Positions 24,018 to 35,487 of a DNA stretch of 64,000 nt are shown piece by piece; the first letter of the stretch is position 1, and each line of letters starts with the position of its first letter. The stretch lies in contig MU394062.1 of assembly GCA_022578605.1 (NCBI GenBank), positions 186,001-250,000 on the forward strand, given 5' to 3'. The translations under genes were made by a program, and so were the position numbers. This DNA comes from Camillea tinctor. Lineage: Eukaryota > Ascomycota > Sordariomycetes > Xylariales > Xylariaceae. The notes below the pieces were generated by a model. That model was not told where the DNA came from. It was given only the letters and a program-made list of their open reading frames with translations, and made no database searches.

Positions 24018-27000
24018 GTGTGATCTAGAAGTTCACCCCGTGTGCGGTGGTTAGGTAAAGTAGGGTTCTAGGCTCGGGAGGAGAACCGTTGAACGACAGC
24101 CGTCAGGGAGAAGTGATACGAGTTGCTGTTTACAAGCGCTGGCCTAGACTTTGACCTGCTTTGCCTGTCCGGCCCTACCTCCATCCCCTCATCCCCTCTG
24201 CTCTCCTCCTCGTCCCCTCCTAACCCAGGCCTCTACCTTGACCGACTTGGGACTAATGAGAACGAAGCTGTCCTGGTCTAAGTCGGTAGCCACGGCTGGC
24301 AATTGGCCTGTGTTATTGTTGGTGGGCTTTTGTCTATGCCTTAGTCTCGTAGTCTATTTATTCATGCATGGCAATCCTGGTGCAAGATAGACACGGGTGG
24401 TCTGATGCCGGTACTGTCATTTACATAAGCTAAATTTAGTCCCACGGGTTGATGTAAAATTCCCGTCTATTTTGTGTATCTGTAGGTACACTACATGGTA
24501 TGGGTTGATGGTGATAGGATTTAGTGTTGCGCTAAACAAGTGAAGAATTCAAATCAACGAAAGGGAAGAAAAAATAAAAAGAATGTGGTTGGGAAATACA
24601 AGGGGGGGGAGAAAAAGGAGGTCTATGCGTATAAGGTTATGGTTATGTATGTAATTACATTAATATAGTAGATAGAAGATAAAAAAATAGGGGGGAGGAG
24701 AAGAAGCCTTATCCTACGATGATGAAAAAGAATGGAAGAATGGGGAACGAAAACTCAAAAACACAAAATACAAAATGTAGGTACATAACCTCCCTATCAC
24801 TATACTTGTCAAGGTACTACTACACTAGGTAGGGCTCAGATGATCTGCATAGCAAGAAAAAAAGGGTAAAGGCAAAAAGAGAAGAAGAAGAAGAGGGAGA
24901 AAAAAAAAAGAACACCAAGTCTCACAGCATGGGGGTTTAGGTACCATCCAGGGTTACCAAAGCACGCAAATACAACACTAGGTACCTATTAGGTACACCA
25001 CACTATGCAAATTTGTAAGGAAACACGCGAGTACCCACATCCATCGCTTGGTGGCAACTTGCTTTCCACGTGGCAGTTCCCACCCATGATGAGCGTGCCG
25101 AGCGTGTGCGCCGCCATGTGCTAAGTAACGCGGGTAGAGATTACGCCTTCCTACTCGGCCGAGGCGCAGCAAAACGTCGCACGAGGAGTTGCCGCTAACC
25201 CATATAAGAGAACCTCTCCTAGGTGCACCAGGTACACCAAGTACAGTACGGTATATAGCTAAGTACCGGAGGTAGAGAGGTACCACTAACCACTGCATGA
25301 CTGACACTGTTATAGGGGTGCTACGCTACAACTGTAAGGTAGTATATTACACTATACTGTTACAGCTGGTTGCTTATCGCCCAGTCGCCTAGACTTCAAG
25401 ACTTCAAGGCAACTTAGAAACACTTGAGTTTACGTATCTAACTAATAAGCTCAAACGTATGTCGGGGTATTGGTGTCCTGGTTGCATTTAATGCTTTATT
25501 TTAATTAGGGTAAACTCGCCATGAAACGACATTTACCTTACACCATGAACCATATAGTGTAGGTTATACCCTAAAATTCAGGGCTGTCTACAGCACTGTC
25601 TTGATCACTACATAGCTGCACTACCTACAGATGTAAGTAACCTAATTTCAGGGTTCAATGTTGGAAACTTATGTCCTAGCCAGCTAGTCTAGTAACAACT
25701 CTAGTGTAAAAGCCTCCCCCCCCTAAAGCCCGTTACTGTATGTCTCACATCACACACACTGTATTTTAAAAGGACAAAGGACAAGACCCTTGTTACAATG
25801 CTTTACCCTCATTCGTCATCTACGTACGAGGGACTTTACCCCCAACCTTAACTAATGGTAGGCAAATGCCAAGTATACTATCGAGTCTTTAGTATAAAAA
25901 ATCCATGTAAGTGAGCAAGAGAGTAACGAAAGGACGACGGAAGGACAACCAAAAAAAAGAAAAAAGAAAAGAGAACAATTAACACAGCAAAACCAACAAA
26001 GTCACGATGCAGGCGTGTTAATGTCACGCATCAGTGTAGCATTCGGAAGCTGCATACACTCATGTGTTGATCATCTCGTATGCCCAGTTCTTATACGCCG
26101 TTGTTGCGCTTTGACACTGCACGGCTTGACTTTTTTGCTTCTTCTTTCTGATGATTACATATCAGCTTTTACATACTTAACCCAGATAGGATATACATAT
26201 ACCTGCTTCAAACTTACCACCACCTGGTTTCGAGAGAGTTGTAATCATGTCAGGCCCCCTGACGAAGCGTTGTTCATTTAAGCTCATCAATGATGGTTGT
26301 CGTAATGCCCCATTGGGGGCTACGTCTAACGGCCTACATCATTTACATGATCTTCGCCAGCCTGCAGAAGCTGAGAGCAATACTTTGTCATAGTTACATC
26401 AAGGCTAGGCTCGAGTTGACCATGATAAACCAACGTGGAGTTCCCGGGTCATACGGAACATCTAGCACATCTCAGAGCCAAACGTAGTAACGACTATTTA
26501 AGCCTCTTATAGCATTAGGCTATTGGGTTCTGCTGCGCAACATATTTGATATTCATAGTCACGTACAGCCTGCCTCAGTCACGAGAATTCTGTAACTTTA
26601 ATAAGACTTAAAATATGATCAGTCACACCGCGCTACGCATCGGTACGATAGCTCACCAATCGGCACTCGAGAATTCATGACTTCGGCGATTCGGAGTTAT
26701 GAAGAGACACCCTTGCTATCGACAGCCTGATATGTTTACCGGTCTACCTATACATACTAGGTACTACATAGTGGATAGGGAGTAGGGTAACATGGTAAAC
26801 GTAAACAAACGTAGCTAGCTCACTCATCACGATAACTCAGAAAGGGGAAAACCTACAAGAACACAAAAAACCAACTTTCCAACTACTTTGGGGCTAAACC
26901 TCCTAATAGACAACTACCTAAACTCTATACAAGCCAACTAGATAAACTATCTTCATGATACTCATAACTATATTAGTCAGTGTAAGAGAAGCAACATATG

Positions 27001-29275
27001 AAATCTAACAATGCCATCCCTCAATCGTTTTGATATCACGTGATGGAAACGGGCTGCAAAAGTCCTAACGTAAACCCCGTTGTTGATTCTTCTCCATTCA
27101 CACGTTCGCTGCCACGAGACACGACGATGAAACAAGCTAAAATAAAATAAAATCTCCGATGTAAGTGAGACATGAATGCTCATAAATGATAACGCCTGGG
27201 CTATCTACTTACACGCCCCAAAGGCAAAGCGGGAAAACACGAGATGGGATGGAAAGGGGAATCGCCTGAGATATTATTACGTCCGTGCTAAGGTTCACCT
27301 AGCAGGCCAAGCAAGAAAAGGAATGACCGACACGCGACAAATGCCTGTGCGTCGAACGCTGTTAATTACTAAAAAATGCCATCCCCTTCCTCGTCCCCGT
27401 TCTCCTCCCATGTAGGTTACATCAGGAAACATGCCAGGCAAGGTAGGGAGATCGCAATGCCATTTGCCGGGGTCGAGGGGAAGTTCATGTTAGTAAGCAT
27501 CACCAAGGCTAAAGAAACGTGGGCTTAGAGATCGCAGTGGGGAAAAGAAGAAGGCAAGAAGAAGGGGGAAAAAAGGAAGAAAAAAGCCAAGGAAAATATG
27601 GTCGCATGTAGATAATACGTCCTCGGCGGCTGGGGGAGTGTGTTACATATGCGGCGACTTGGTTCCTCCCTCCTCTTACTACCTATACATAAACACATGG
27701 TGTATGAAGAAATAGCCGGGTGGCGGTAAAAGAAAAAAAAAAAGGAAATATAAACATCAAAAAGGGAATAAGATGGGGAAAAAAGGGAGCGCTGACGAAA
27801 AGGAATGTTGATGACATCGTGCGGTCCTTTTCACAGTATGTACTATTTACTGATGTAAATGCGCAGAAAAACAAAAAGAAAAAAAAGAATAAGCCACCGT
27901 CGCATGAGAGAAAGGGTCTTGGTGGTGCGATGGCGTCCAGTTGGTCGATAAATCTACGCATGTCTCGCGTGGTTCGGCTTTTGGCTTCTGCGTTACCAAG
28001 ATCCATTCGAGCTTAAATGGTTATAATCCGATTACATTATCTACGTGCCGAGCACATTATGTAGTGTGATGTACAATTGGTAGGTGAGTATGTACAACTA
28101 CATACATCGCCAGCCCACCTTAACCTTCCATCGGTCTTCTTCGCCGTCATCGTCTTCCATTCCTCTCCTGAACGCCGTAGGGCTTCGATGGTTGGTTCTC
28201 GGTGGCAGCGAAACGTCAAAGGTCTAGAAACCAGGATAGCTGGACTAAAGGGTCTGGTCCCCTGAAGACGTTACGGAGCTAACACGAGTTGATCTTTTTA
28301 GATCAAAGGGATCCCCATGCCTTGGGATGAGGTAATACGAGAGGGAGGAGTGTAAACGAAAAAAGAAGGAGATAGGAAAAAAAAATCGAACGCGTAGACC
28401 GTATGATCTCCCGCCGTTTGAGAAGAAAAAAAATACTTCTAGAACCTTTTAGCAGAAGGACCAGAGGATCCTCGTTCCTGGATTGAATGTTTCAAATGCC
28501 GTCAATTAAATTGTCAGCGGTCCAATCCTCTGGTTGGATCCCGTAGCTGGGCTGCCGGTCATCTACGATAAACCAGAGAAACCTGGGTTATAGAACGGGG
28601 ACGTATCCACGTGGGCGACGGCGTAGCCGACACCTGCTAGGCCAGGAAGAACACTAGAAAGCAATTCATCTCTATTCATAGAATGCCTCTGACTCACGTG
28701 GGAAAAGCAAGGTCGACGTCCAAACCGTACGAGCTGGCTGGCTGGCTTATGCTGGGTTCGATCGAAGACCCGGGAAACGGGAAGACAATCTCCCTCAAAC
28801 ATGTAGTATTAGGGGGTTTTGTTTTAGCCAACCAAGATCCTGTATAGATTGATTATACGACTAATAACATCCCGAAGAAGAAAAAAACATCAAACAAAAA
28901 CGTGGCAGAAACGACAGATCTTACGTTTTGGACCCAAGACCAGGCTTTTCTCCTCCGCGTACAGGGTTTATGCAGTAGAGCATCGCATCTTCAGCCTATT
29001 GCCTTTACCGTCTTTGATATGGCCACTTTCATATAGGGATTGGTGGCTCATGCCGACGATTATCCGAGGGAAGATAAGTCGAAATGAGAGCCTTTCCGGC
29101 TTTGACGACACCTCATCCGGCCATCCGTCGTATGTCATCCTTTCTGCCGCCGCCGTGGTGAGCCTTCTGGTTAGTGTAGACAAGTGATCGTGGTGGCGAA
29201 TATGCGCGTGGCATTACTCAGACCGCTGCAATACCAAGCTGCCAGGCGATAATTCTAACCTAGTTAGATAGCTCG

Positions 29276-29680
29276 ATGAGGAGATTTTTTTTTTTTGCTT
29301 CGGTTAAAAAAGAAACTTGCATAAGCCCTATTATAGATTCTAAGTTCGTAGGAGGCACAGTTCGCTTATTGCCGCTATCGTATAACCTACCAGAAGTAGC
29401 CCGTACGCAAAACCTATATACCAGAGGCTTAAGAAAGGTAACTTATCGCTTAGTCAAAAGGATACGCACATGCATTAAGTGCCGGCGGCGGAGTTTATAG
29501 ATCTATCGAAGAGCGAAAAGAACGGTCGTTTGGTGCAGAAGCTGACAGCGCGGAATATTATGTCCGGCTTACTGAAGAACCTGCGGAGATGTAAAGAAGC
29601 TTAGCCAGACTAAACATAGGCGGCGACGAACTAACGGCGTAGCGAACCTTTTTACGGGGGCATAAGACTACTTCTCCAGA
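29276..29680 (+). pseudogene. Possible decayed coding fragment (unidentified)
   Basis: A 74-codon frame at 29276-29500 reads with protein-like composition (ISPIIDSKFVGGTVRLLPLS, then YNLPEVARTQNLYTRGLRKV). The same frame remains protein-like for about 150 bp after its stop, interrupted by only a few TAG/TGA codons that could derive from CAG/CGA. This is the pattern expected of a decayed gene or mobile-element remnant. I do not recognise the family, so the call is tentative; translated searches of this stretch would settle it. Confidence 0.25.
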
Positions 29681-32030
29681 TATCGTGGTTTTTTTTTCTC
29701 ACCAACTACGTAATAAGGATAGATGGATCTAGGGTTGAGTAGCAGACTTATCTGTTTATAACAATTGATGTGTCATTATTTGCCAAAAGAACACAAAATA
29801 AAGAAAAGACTAAAACTAACTTCTATTAAAAATATGGAGTAACTCTTCACAAACACGAAACACACGTAGATACATATAAATAAAAGTTTGGGGCAAAATC
29901 AAAAGTTCACGATTGCTACAATATGTTTGCAAATTATGCGAATTGGACCAGGCTAGTGCCAGACTTGAGCCTTACCAAGGCAAGATCTTATTGAAGCTGA
30001 GTTATCATCATTAGAGCAAGCGTCTTGGAAAAGTAAAAGTAATACATAGGCACATGCTCGAGGCGAGGACCACATGGCTATGACGGACGGAACCGGTTTG
30101 CATTGGTTCCAGAGCTTGGTTGTTTCGAATTGAAAGAGAGCACCTTAAGGGTGTGTCGATAAAACGGGGAAGAGTCAAGACAAGACACAAGACCAAAAAA
30201 GAGAGTGCGGTCAGCAACTTTTCTTTCCTTTTCGGGTCTCCAGCTTGAAACCCCAACGAATTGGCATTCCTTCTGAAAGCACGCATAAGACTGCCGCTGG
30301 TAGCGATGGGCGTCCACAATGACAGAGCTCGTCCAGGGAGGAGAGAGAAAAGAGAGGGGGGTGTCTCCATGGCTTTTTCCTTTCTTTCTTAATGCTATCG
30401 GGGATTGCCGTCGTGATCGGAACCGGGACGGGTCTACGAGCTGTCAAATAAAAAGAAGGGGATTAAGGAAATAAGGAGATACAGATTAACGTCAAGAGAC
30501 AAGAGTCCACGACGATGTTTGCGTATACGAAACATACTTGCGGCTCTATAAGCTTGGGTTAGATAGAGTTGCATGATTGACCTTTCATCTCAGCATCCCG
30601 TTATCAATTTTCTCCCCATTCACACCGATCTTGCACAGGAGCTGTTTAAGATGCAGAAGTCCCTCCCTGGAGAAAAGAGTTATATTAGCGGTAATATAGG
30701 ATAGGTTTAGGTCTCCACCTTAGGAGAGAGGCAAAGAGAGGACAGCCCAAAACGACGAAAGGAGTACACAGACAGACAGAACAGAACAGAAGAATAAGAA
30801 GAAGAAAAAAGACATCCACCACCACAAAGCCTAGCAAGCCCAGCGAACTCAACCATGCCGTAACCGGTATGGCGACGGCTTTACTGGAGGATAGATCCCT
30901 GACAGCACGTGCAGATCTATCGGCCTCCTAAATGTACATATGGTGTGGCGGCGGGCAAATCGGACCACCTGGAGGGCATGATTGAAAGAGGAGCAGAGTT
31001 ACATTGCGAATGGAGTAACAATTTTCACGCCGACAAGGGATGCTTGGTAGTTGATAGGGGGCTCCATACTTAATGGTTTAAGCCTGGCAGAGTCTGGGAT
31101 GAACGACATGGCAATGGCATGGCAGCATGGGACGGGCCTCAGGTGGTAGGCTTTCCCTTGCAGCTGCACATCGTTTTTCCTTCCCTATTCTAATTCCGAT
31201 TCTTCTCCAGCTTGTACCATCGTCAGGCAACATATCGCGGACCCTGGGCATGCGGAGGGGTAGTCACGCGAAAACGATGTTTCAATAGCAGCACCGGGGA
31301 ATACAGAAGTCTGGGAGAGCTTATAATACCTACATACTTACAGACCACGCTAGATCAGATGGGCTTCCAAGTTCTATTATAATCATCAAACTGAAGGATA
31401 TAGTCTTTCCCAGTTCGGGGGAGGCGATGCGGAGGAAGATCCGACGAAGGCTAGAAAAAGAAAACAAATCTACATTTATCTTCGTTCTTTGGCTTGGCTG
31501 TCAGTAGCGGACGCAATCTCAACCACGGATGAAAAAGGGCAACGTGCTCATAACATCATTTCGAAAAGCGAAAGCGAAAGAATCTCCCCCGATGTATCCC
31601 GAAACACTTGACCTCATCGGCTGAAATTGGTATCGTCCTAGCGTATGAACACAGGAGAGAACTCATAATCTTCGCATATGCATACATACCCAGCTGAATT
31701 GGTAGGTAGGTTGCCTGTGCGAGCGAAGACAGACACATTGGAAAAGGAAAGAGATAAAATAAATATACCTGACCATATGCAGCAATCCCTATGCCGTGCA
31801 TGTGTTTCGGTTTTACTTCGTCGTGCGCGTGTTACTGAGATGCGGTGCTGCTCACGCCCTCAACACACACTGTCGTGGTCTCGAACTACATGTATTGCGT
31901 TTGCGTTGTATCATGCTGAACACGCACAACACGCATGTAATAACATGACAGCATATAAAGCAAATCGATAGAGTGACAAGCCAAGTCGGCCAAAGGACTC
32001 GAAGTCGTACCACAGGTGTTGAGACACAAC

Positions 32031-32081
32031 CTATATATATAGATATATATACCTATGTATACCTATATTTATATATATTTG
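32031..32081. repeat. TA-rich tract
   Basis: Imperfect TATATATAGATATATATACC-type repeats of about 50 bp inside the gene-free interval; no gene lies close enough to treat it as a TATA box. Confidence 0.7.
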
Positions 32082-32293
32082 TCAACGAGTGCATTCAAAT
32101 TAGGCACAACTTTGCGAGCTGGTTGTGTAAGTTACCGAGTGGAGCTTCAAAGTTTCATGAGGAGCAAAAGCCGGGGCGTAACATCGAGCGTGTGCGTATT
32201 ATACACAGAGAAGTCTGAAAAGAGTTAAGTTAGTCGAGTATAAAAAGGTAGTATATCGTTGTCATACAATATAAGCAACATATGACCAGAAGA

Positions 32294-32321
32294 AATAATA
32301 ATAATAATCATAATCATAATA
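32294..32321. repeat. (ATA)n microsatellite
   Basis: ATA trinucleotides alternate with ATC in a short tract of about 28 bp, with no nearby gene. Confidence 0.7.
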
Positions 32322-32960
32322 AAGCGGCATGTAGATCTGAGCAATATTATACACAGACAAGAGGTAGAAAAGGTGGCTATCCACGAGCTAAGAGCTGACT
32401 GCAGGAGGAAACGTGAATCGAGTATACCTTATAAGGCAAATCGTATCGTGGGATGAGTGGTAGTACGACGATGCAGTGCCATGCATAACTTCTTACACCC
32501 CAGCCATATTGGGCGAAGAAGGCTGAAGAAAATGTAGTATGCTTCGCCATCTGCCATGAAGGGAGGCAAAAAAGAGAACAAAGCCCGACGGGACATCTCT
32601 ATACAAGACAAATTTGAGTATCACCAAGGTAGATATAACCTACACATTTCACTTCATGATATCTTCCCCAAGCCACGATGGCGATATATATGTATATATA
32701 TATATCAGGGTATTTCTACACACAACACCACATATAAATGCTGGTACCCCTCACACCGGATTCTTGCCAATGCTCCCCCAACCCTTATTGGTCTATTGGG
32801 TCACTTCCGGGGCTTCGTCCAACGAATCATCGCATGAGTAGGTTAATGGTAGGTAGGTAGGCTCACATTCATTACAACCAGACAGCATGGCTTTGACTCG
32901 GCTTGGAGGGTTTTTGGTGGACCACGAAATATATAAAACATATATTGCATGTAGGTAATG

Positions 32961-33050
32961 CCTGTGTGCGTGCGCGGGTGCGTGTGCATGTGGTGTGTAA
33001 GTGTGTGTAAGTGAGTGTAGGTGTGTGTAGGTGTGTGTGTGTGTGTCCGG
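32961..33050. repeat. TG-rich tract with Z-DNA potential
   Basis: Alternating purine-pyrimidine sequence (GTGTGCGTGCGC, then several GTGTGTAAGTG and GTGTGTAGGTG units, then uninterrupted GT) of about 90 bp. The CG/TG alternation at 32963-32990 is the type of sequence able to adopt left-handed DNA (established property of alternating GC/GT tracts). No gene lies within 2 kb. Confidence 0.8.
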
Positions 33051-34664
33051 GTGCAGTGTATACACTCTGTATGTAAGTACATAAGAGAAATTGTAAGAAA
33101 GAGAGACATCACTAATAAGAGATGTGTGTGTGTTATGTATGCCACGAAATAACGTGTCAATTAACCTTTCCGGCATCCGACCACGGTCAAGTTGCCTCGT
33201 GGCCGCCCGACTCTGGGGCACGGCAGCGTATGAGCACAAAATGCACTACACTACTACATAGGTTTATGTATCCTTAAGGTTAGCTTATGTAGTGTACGCA
33301 TCCGTACATATCGTTAGGGTCAAGTAGGTAGTGAAAGGGCAAAAAAAAATAAAAAATACAAGGGAAACATGGCTTGGTCACAAGTGGATGGGAGCCCATA
33401 AAAACAAAAAAGATAAGGGAAAATCTCCAATCACTGCTAGCCGTGTGCTAATTAGTCTCCATCCAGGTTACTTGTAGACAAGGGTGACCCCTTCCTCTTG
33501 CTCCTCCACCGCACATGGCAAATGATGGGGATCCCATGTCGTATGGCAGTGGGTGTCGGGATGAGGAAGGGAGGGCAAGTCCCCACTACATGTTCGCAAA
33601 TGGGCTACAGGTGTGATTTAGCCACTGTTCAGTGGTACAGGATACTGATAACATGCCAACGCTAACGGGAATAAAATGGTTTATGAGTTAGGCCACAAAA
33701 TTCCATAAGTGCAAGCCAGTTTTTTCTTTTTCTTCTTTTTCATATGTGCATTATATACAATTTCACCATATGGTTTATGTTGCACTCCATATTTGAATAA
33801 TTGATTTATAGCCTGTATGTGTGCATATGCGTAGTCACAAAAAAATAAACTACCTAACCGACCATATCAAGTTGACTGAGTAATTGCGGGAATTGACTTT
33901 TAATGGCTGACCATGTAACAACACCTGCTTACACCTGCGTCTTGCACCTGTCCGTTTATCGATTCATCACCCATAACTTTACCCTGTATAGCTCGTATGT
34001 AGAGTATGCATGTTCATATGCATGTATACCTACATCTCTATCTTAACTTCCCAAGTTTTGTTTACACACTCATGCCTTAGGTTCACCTACATTGGTACAT
34101 GACTTCTCTTTCCACACCTTTTTTATCTCCCAAGTTGAATTTCGAAACATGGTAGAACCGGGCTACACTAGAGGCCAAGGCGCATCCACCTGCTTGCCGG
34201 TTATGGCACCTTGACTTCTTAGGTATTTGCACGGTATTTTTTTTTCTCTCTCTATAAGCAGGTAGTGCTGCAAAAGAACGTGCTTTTGTGCTAAAAAGCC
34301 AGGTAAGGTACCTTAGATACTGGACTGCAGTGTAGTAGTGCAGTTGTACAATAGGTAGGTTGGCAGGTAGGTAACGTAAAGTAAAGTAAAGCAAAGTACA
34401 TAAAGTGAGATACGCAGATACGCTAGAAAATTCTGTCGTGTCTTTGAGGCCAGGGGGGGTGGCTTGAGGACAGCCCTGGTAGCGTAGCGAAGATAATCAT
34501 GTTCACCCCTGGCCATGTGCCCCATCACCCTTGTCAGTCTGTGGGCTGTTAGCGGGCGCACATGTGGCTCTAGGTTTGGCGCCCCACCAGCTAGTGGACT
34601 AGTCTGCACATCGCAACGAGACCCACCAAGAAGGCGTCAAATTGTGTTTAGCAACACAGGCTGT

Positions 34665-34694
34665 AGAGAGAGAGAGAAAGAAAGAGAGAGAGAG
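34665..34694. repeat. (GA)n microsatellite
   Basis: Uninterrupted GAGAGA runs with two GAAA interruptions, about 30 bp, some 800 bp upstream of flbA. Confidence 0.75.
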
Positions 34695-35194
34695 GTACTG
34701 AGTACCTGAAATAACTGGTTATTTTCTAAGTTGAACCAGGTATTACTTACCGCTTCTGCTTCGCTTCTTCACCCCCCCTCTCCTCGTCCCCCTCTCCCCT
34801 CTCCCCTAATCGTAAGTGCCCACAAAGGAGCTGCATGTACCCAGCAATCTCACCTGCGGAATTGTAGGTTGTAGACCACAGGTACAGTGCTGTACTGTAT
34901 GTACCTAAGGTAGGTAGGTACTTTGGAGAGAAGAGAAAGAGCAGAGAGAGAGTAAAAGAGGTCAACCCTAATTCCATACGCCATTAGTACGTTTTTAACC
35001 CTTAACCCTTAAACCTTACTCACTCTGCTACACTGTAAGTGTAGGTGTATAATCCCTACAGACCAGCAACACAACACATCATTCATCCCTCCTTCTTCAT
35101 TCTTCTCCTCCACCCCCCAGTGTTTCCCCTGCCAGGCCGGACCTTAACAAGTTCTTGTTAAGCTCCTTTAGACCTGTCCACCCCCCTCCCCGTG

Positions 35195-35284
35195 CTTTTT
35201 TCTTCTTCTTCCCTTTTTTCTCTTTGTTCCTATTTTCTAAAACTCTAGAGAAGAAGAAAAAAAGGAAAAAAAGAAAAAAGAAAA
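35195..35284 (+). promoter_or_regulatory. Pyrimidine/purine inverted repeat in the flbA leader region
   Basis: A pyrimidine block (35195-35225; T-runs with CTTCTTCTT and CCC) is followed after about 20 bp by a purine block (35249-35284; AAGAAGAA with A-runs and GG). The second block is nearly the reverse complement of the first. If transcribed, as its position 200-290 bp before the flbA start codon suggests, it would form a long A-U-rich hairpin around the loop near ACTCTAGAG. It could also act as a promoter element or a triplex-prone DNA tract. Confidence 0.55.
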
Positions 35285-35417
35285 CTCCACTTCTTAATCC
35301 CTCCTCCTTCTTAAACTACCCGCTACGAACGGTCCGTCCGGCCTAGATTGTTTTATTATAATTACTATTATTATTCAACTTTTTTAGCACAACGATCCGT
35401 CTTGCTGCGTGACCCTG

Positions 35418-35480
35418 ATGTTTTATTTGACCCGACCGCTGCCAATCCAAAACCGCCCTTGTCTTCCCTCACAGTCTTAA
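35418..35480 (+). promoter_or_regulatory. Upstream ORF directly before the flbA start codon
   Basis: A complete 20-codon ORF (ATG at 35418, TAA at 35478-35480) ends seven bases before the flbA ATG at 35488. The spacing is too short for efficient re-initiation, so ribosomes translating it should reach flbA poorly; such uORFs often hold down regulator synthesis (established principle, applied here by inference). It requires that the transcript starts upstream of 35418. Confidence 0.5.
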
Positions 35481-35487
35481 CTGGTAG

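Larger units (their letters stand above)
16985..35417. other. 18.4-kb gene-poor interval upstream of flbA
   Basis: No ORF in this stretch shows a recognisable domain, a signal peptide or convincing splice-joined coding; the longest open frame is 163 codons (17614-18105) and starts only at TTG. It holds simple repeats (listed separately), purine-rich strings (about 24560-24910, 27540-27800, 28360-28430), AT tracts (about 32030-32080), and short protein-like patches that may be decayed genes (about 22740-22974, 29276-29680). GC content appears higher and codon-like in parts of 19-23.5 kb, lower afterwards. Neither tRNA B-box-like words with a matching cloverleaf nor 5S rRNA were found. Confidence 0.6.
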
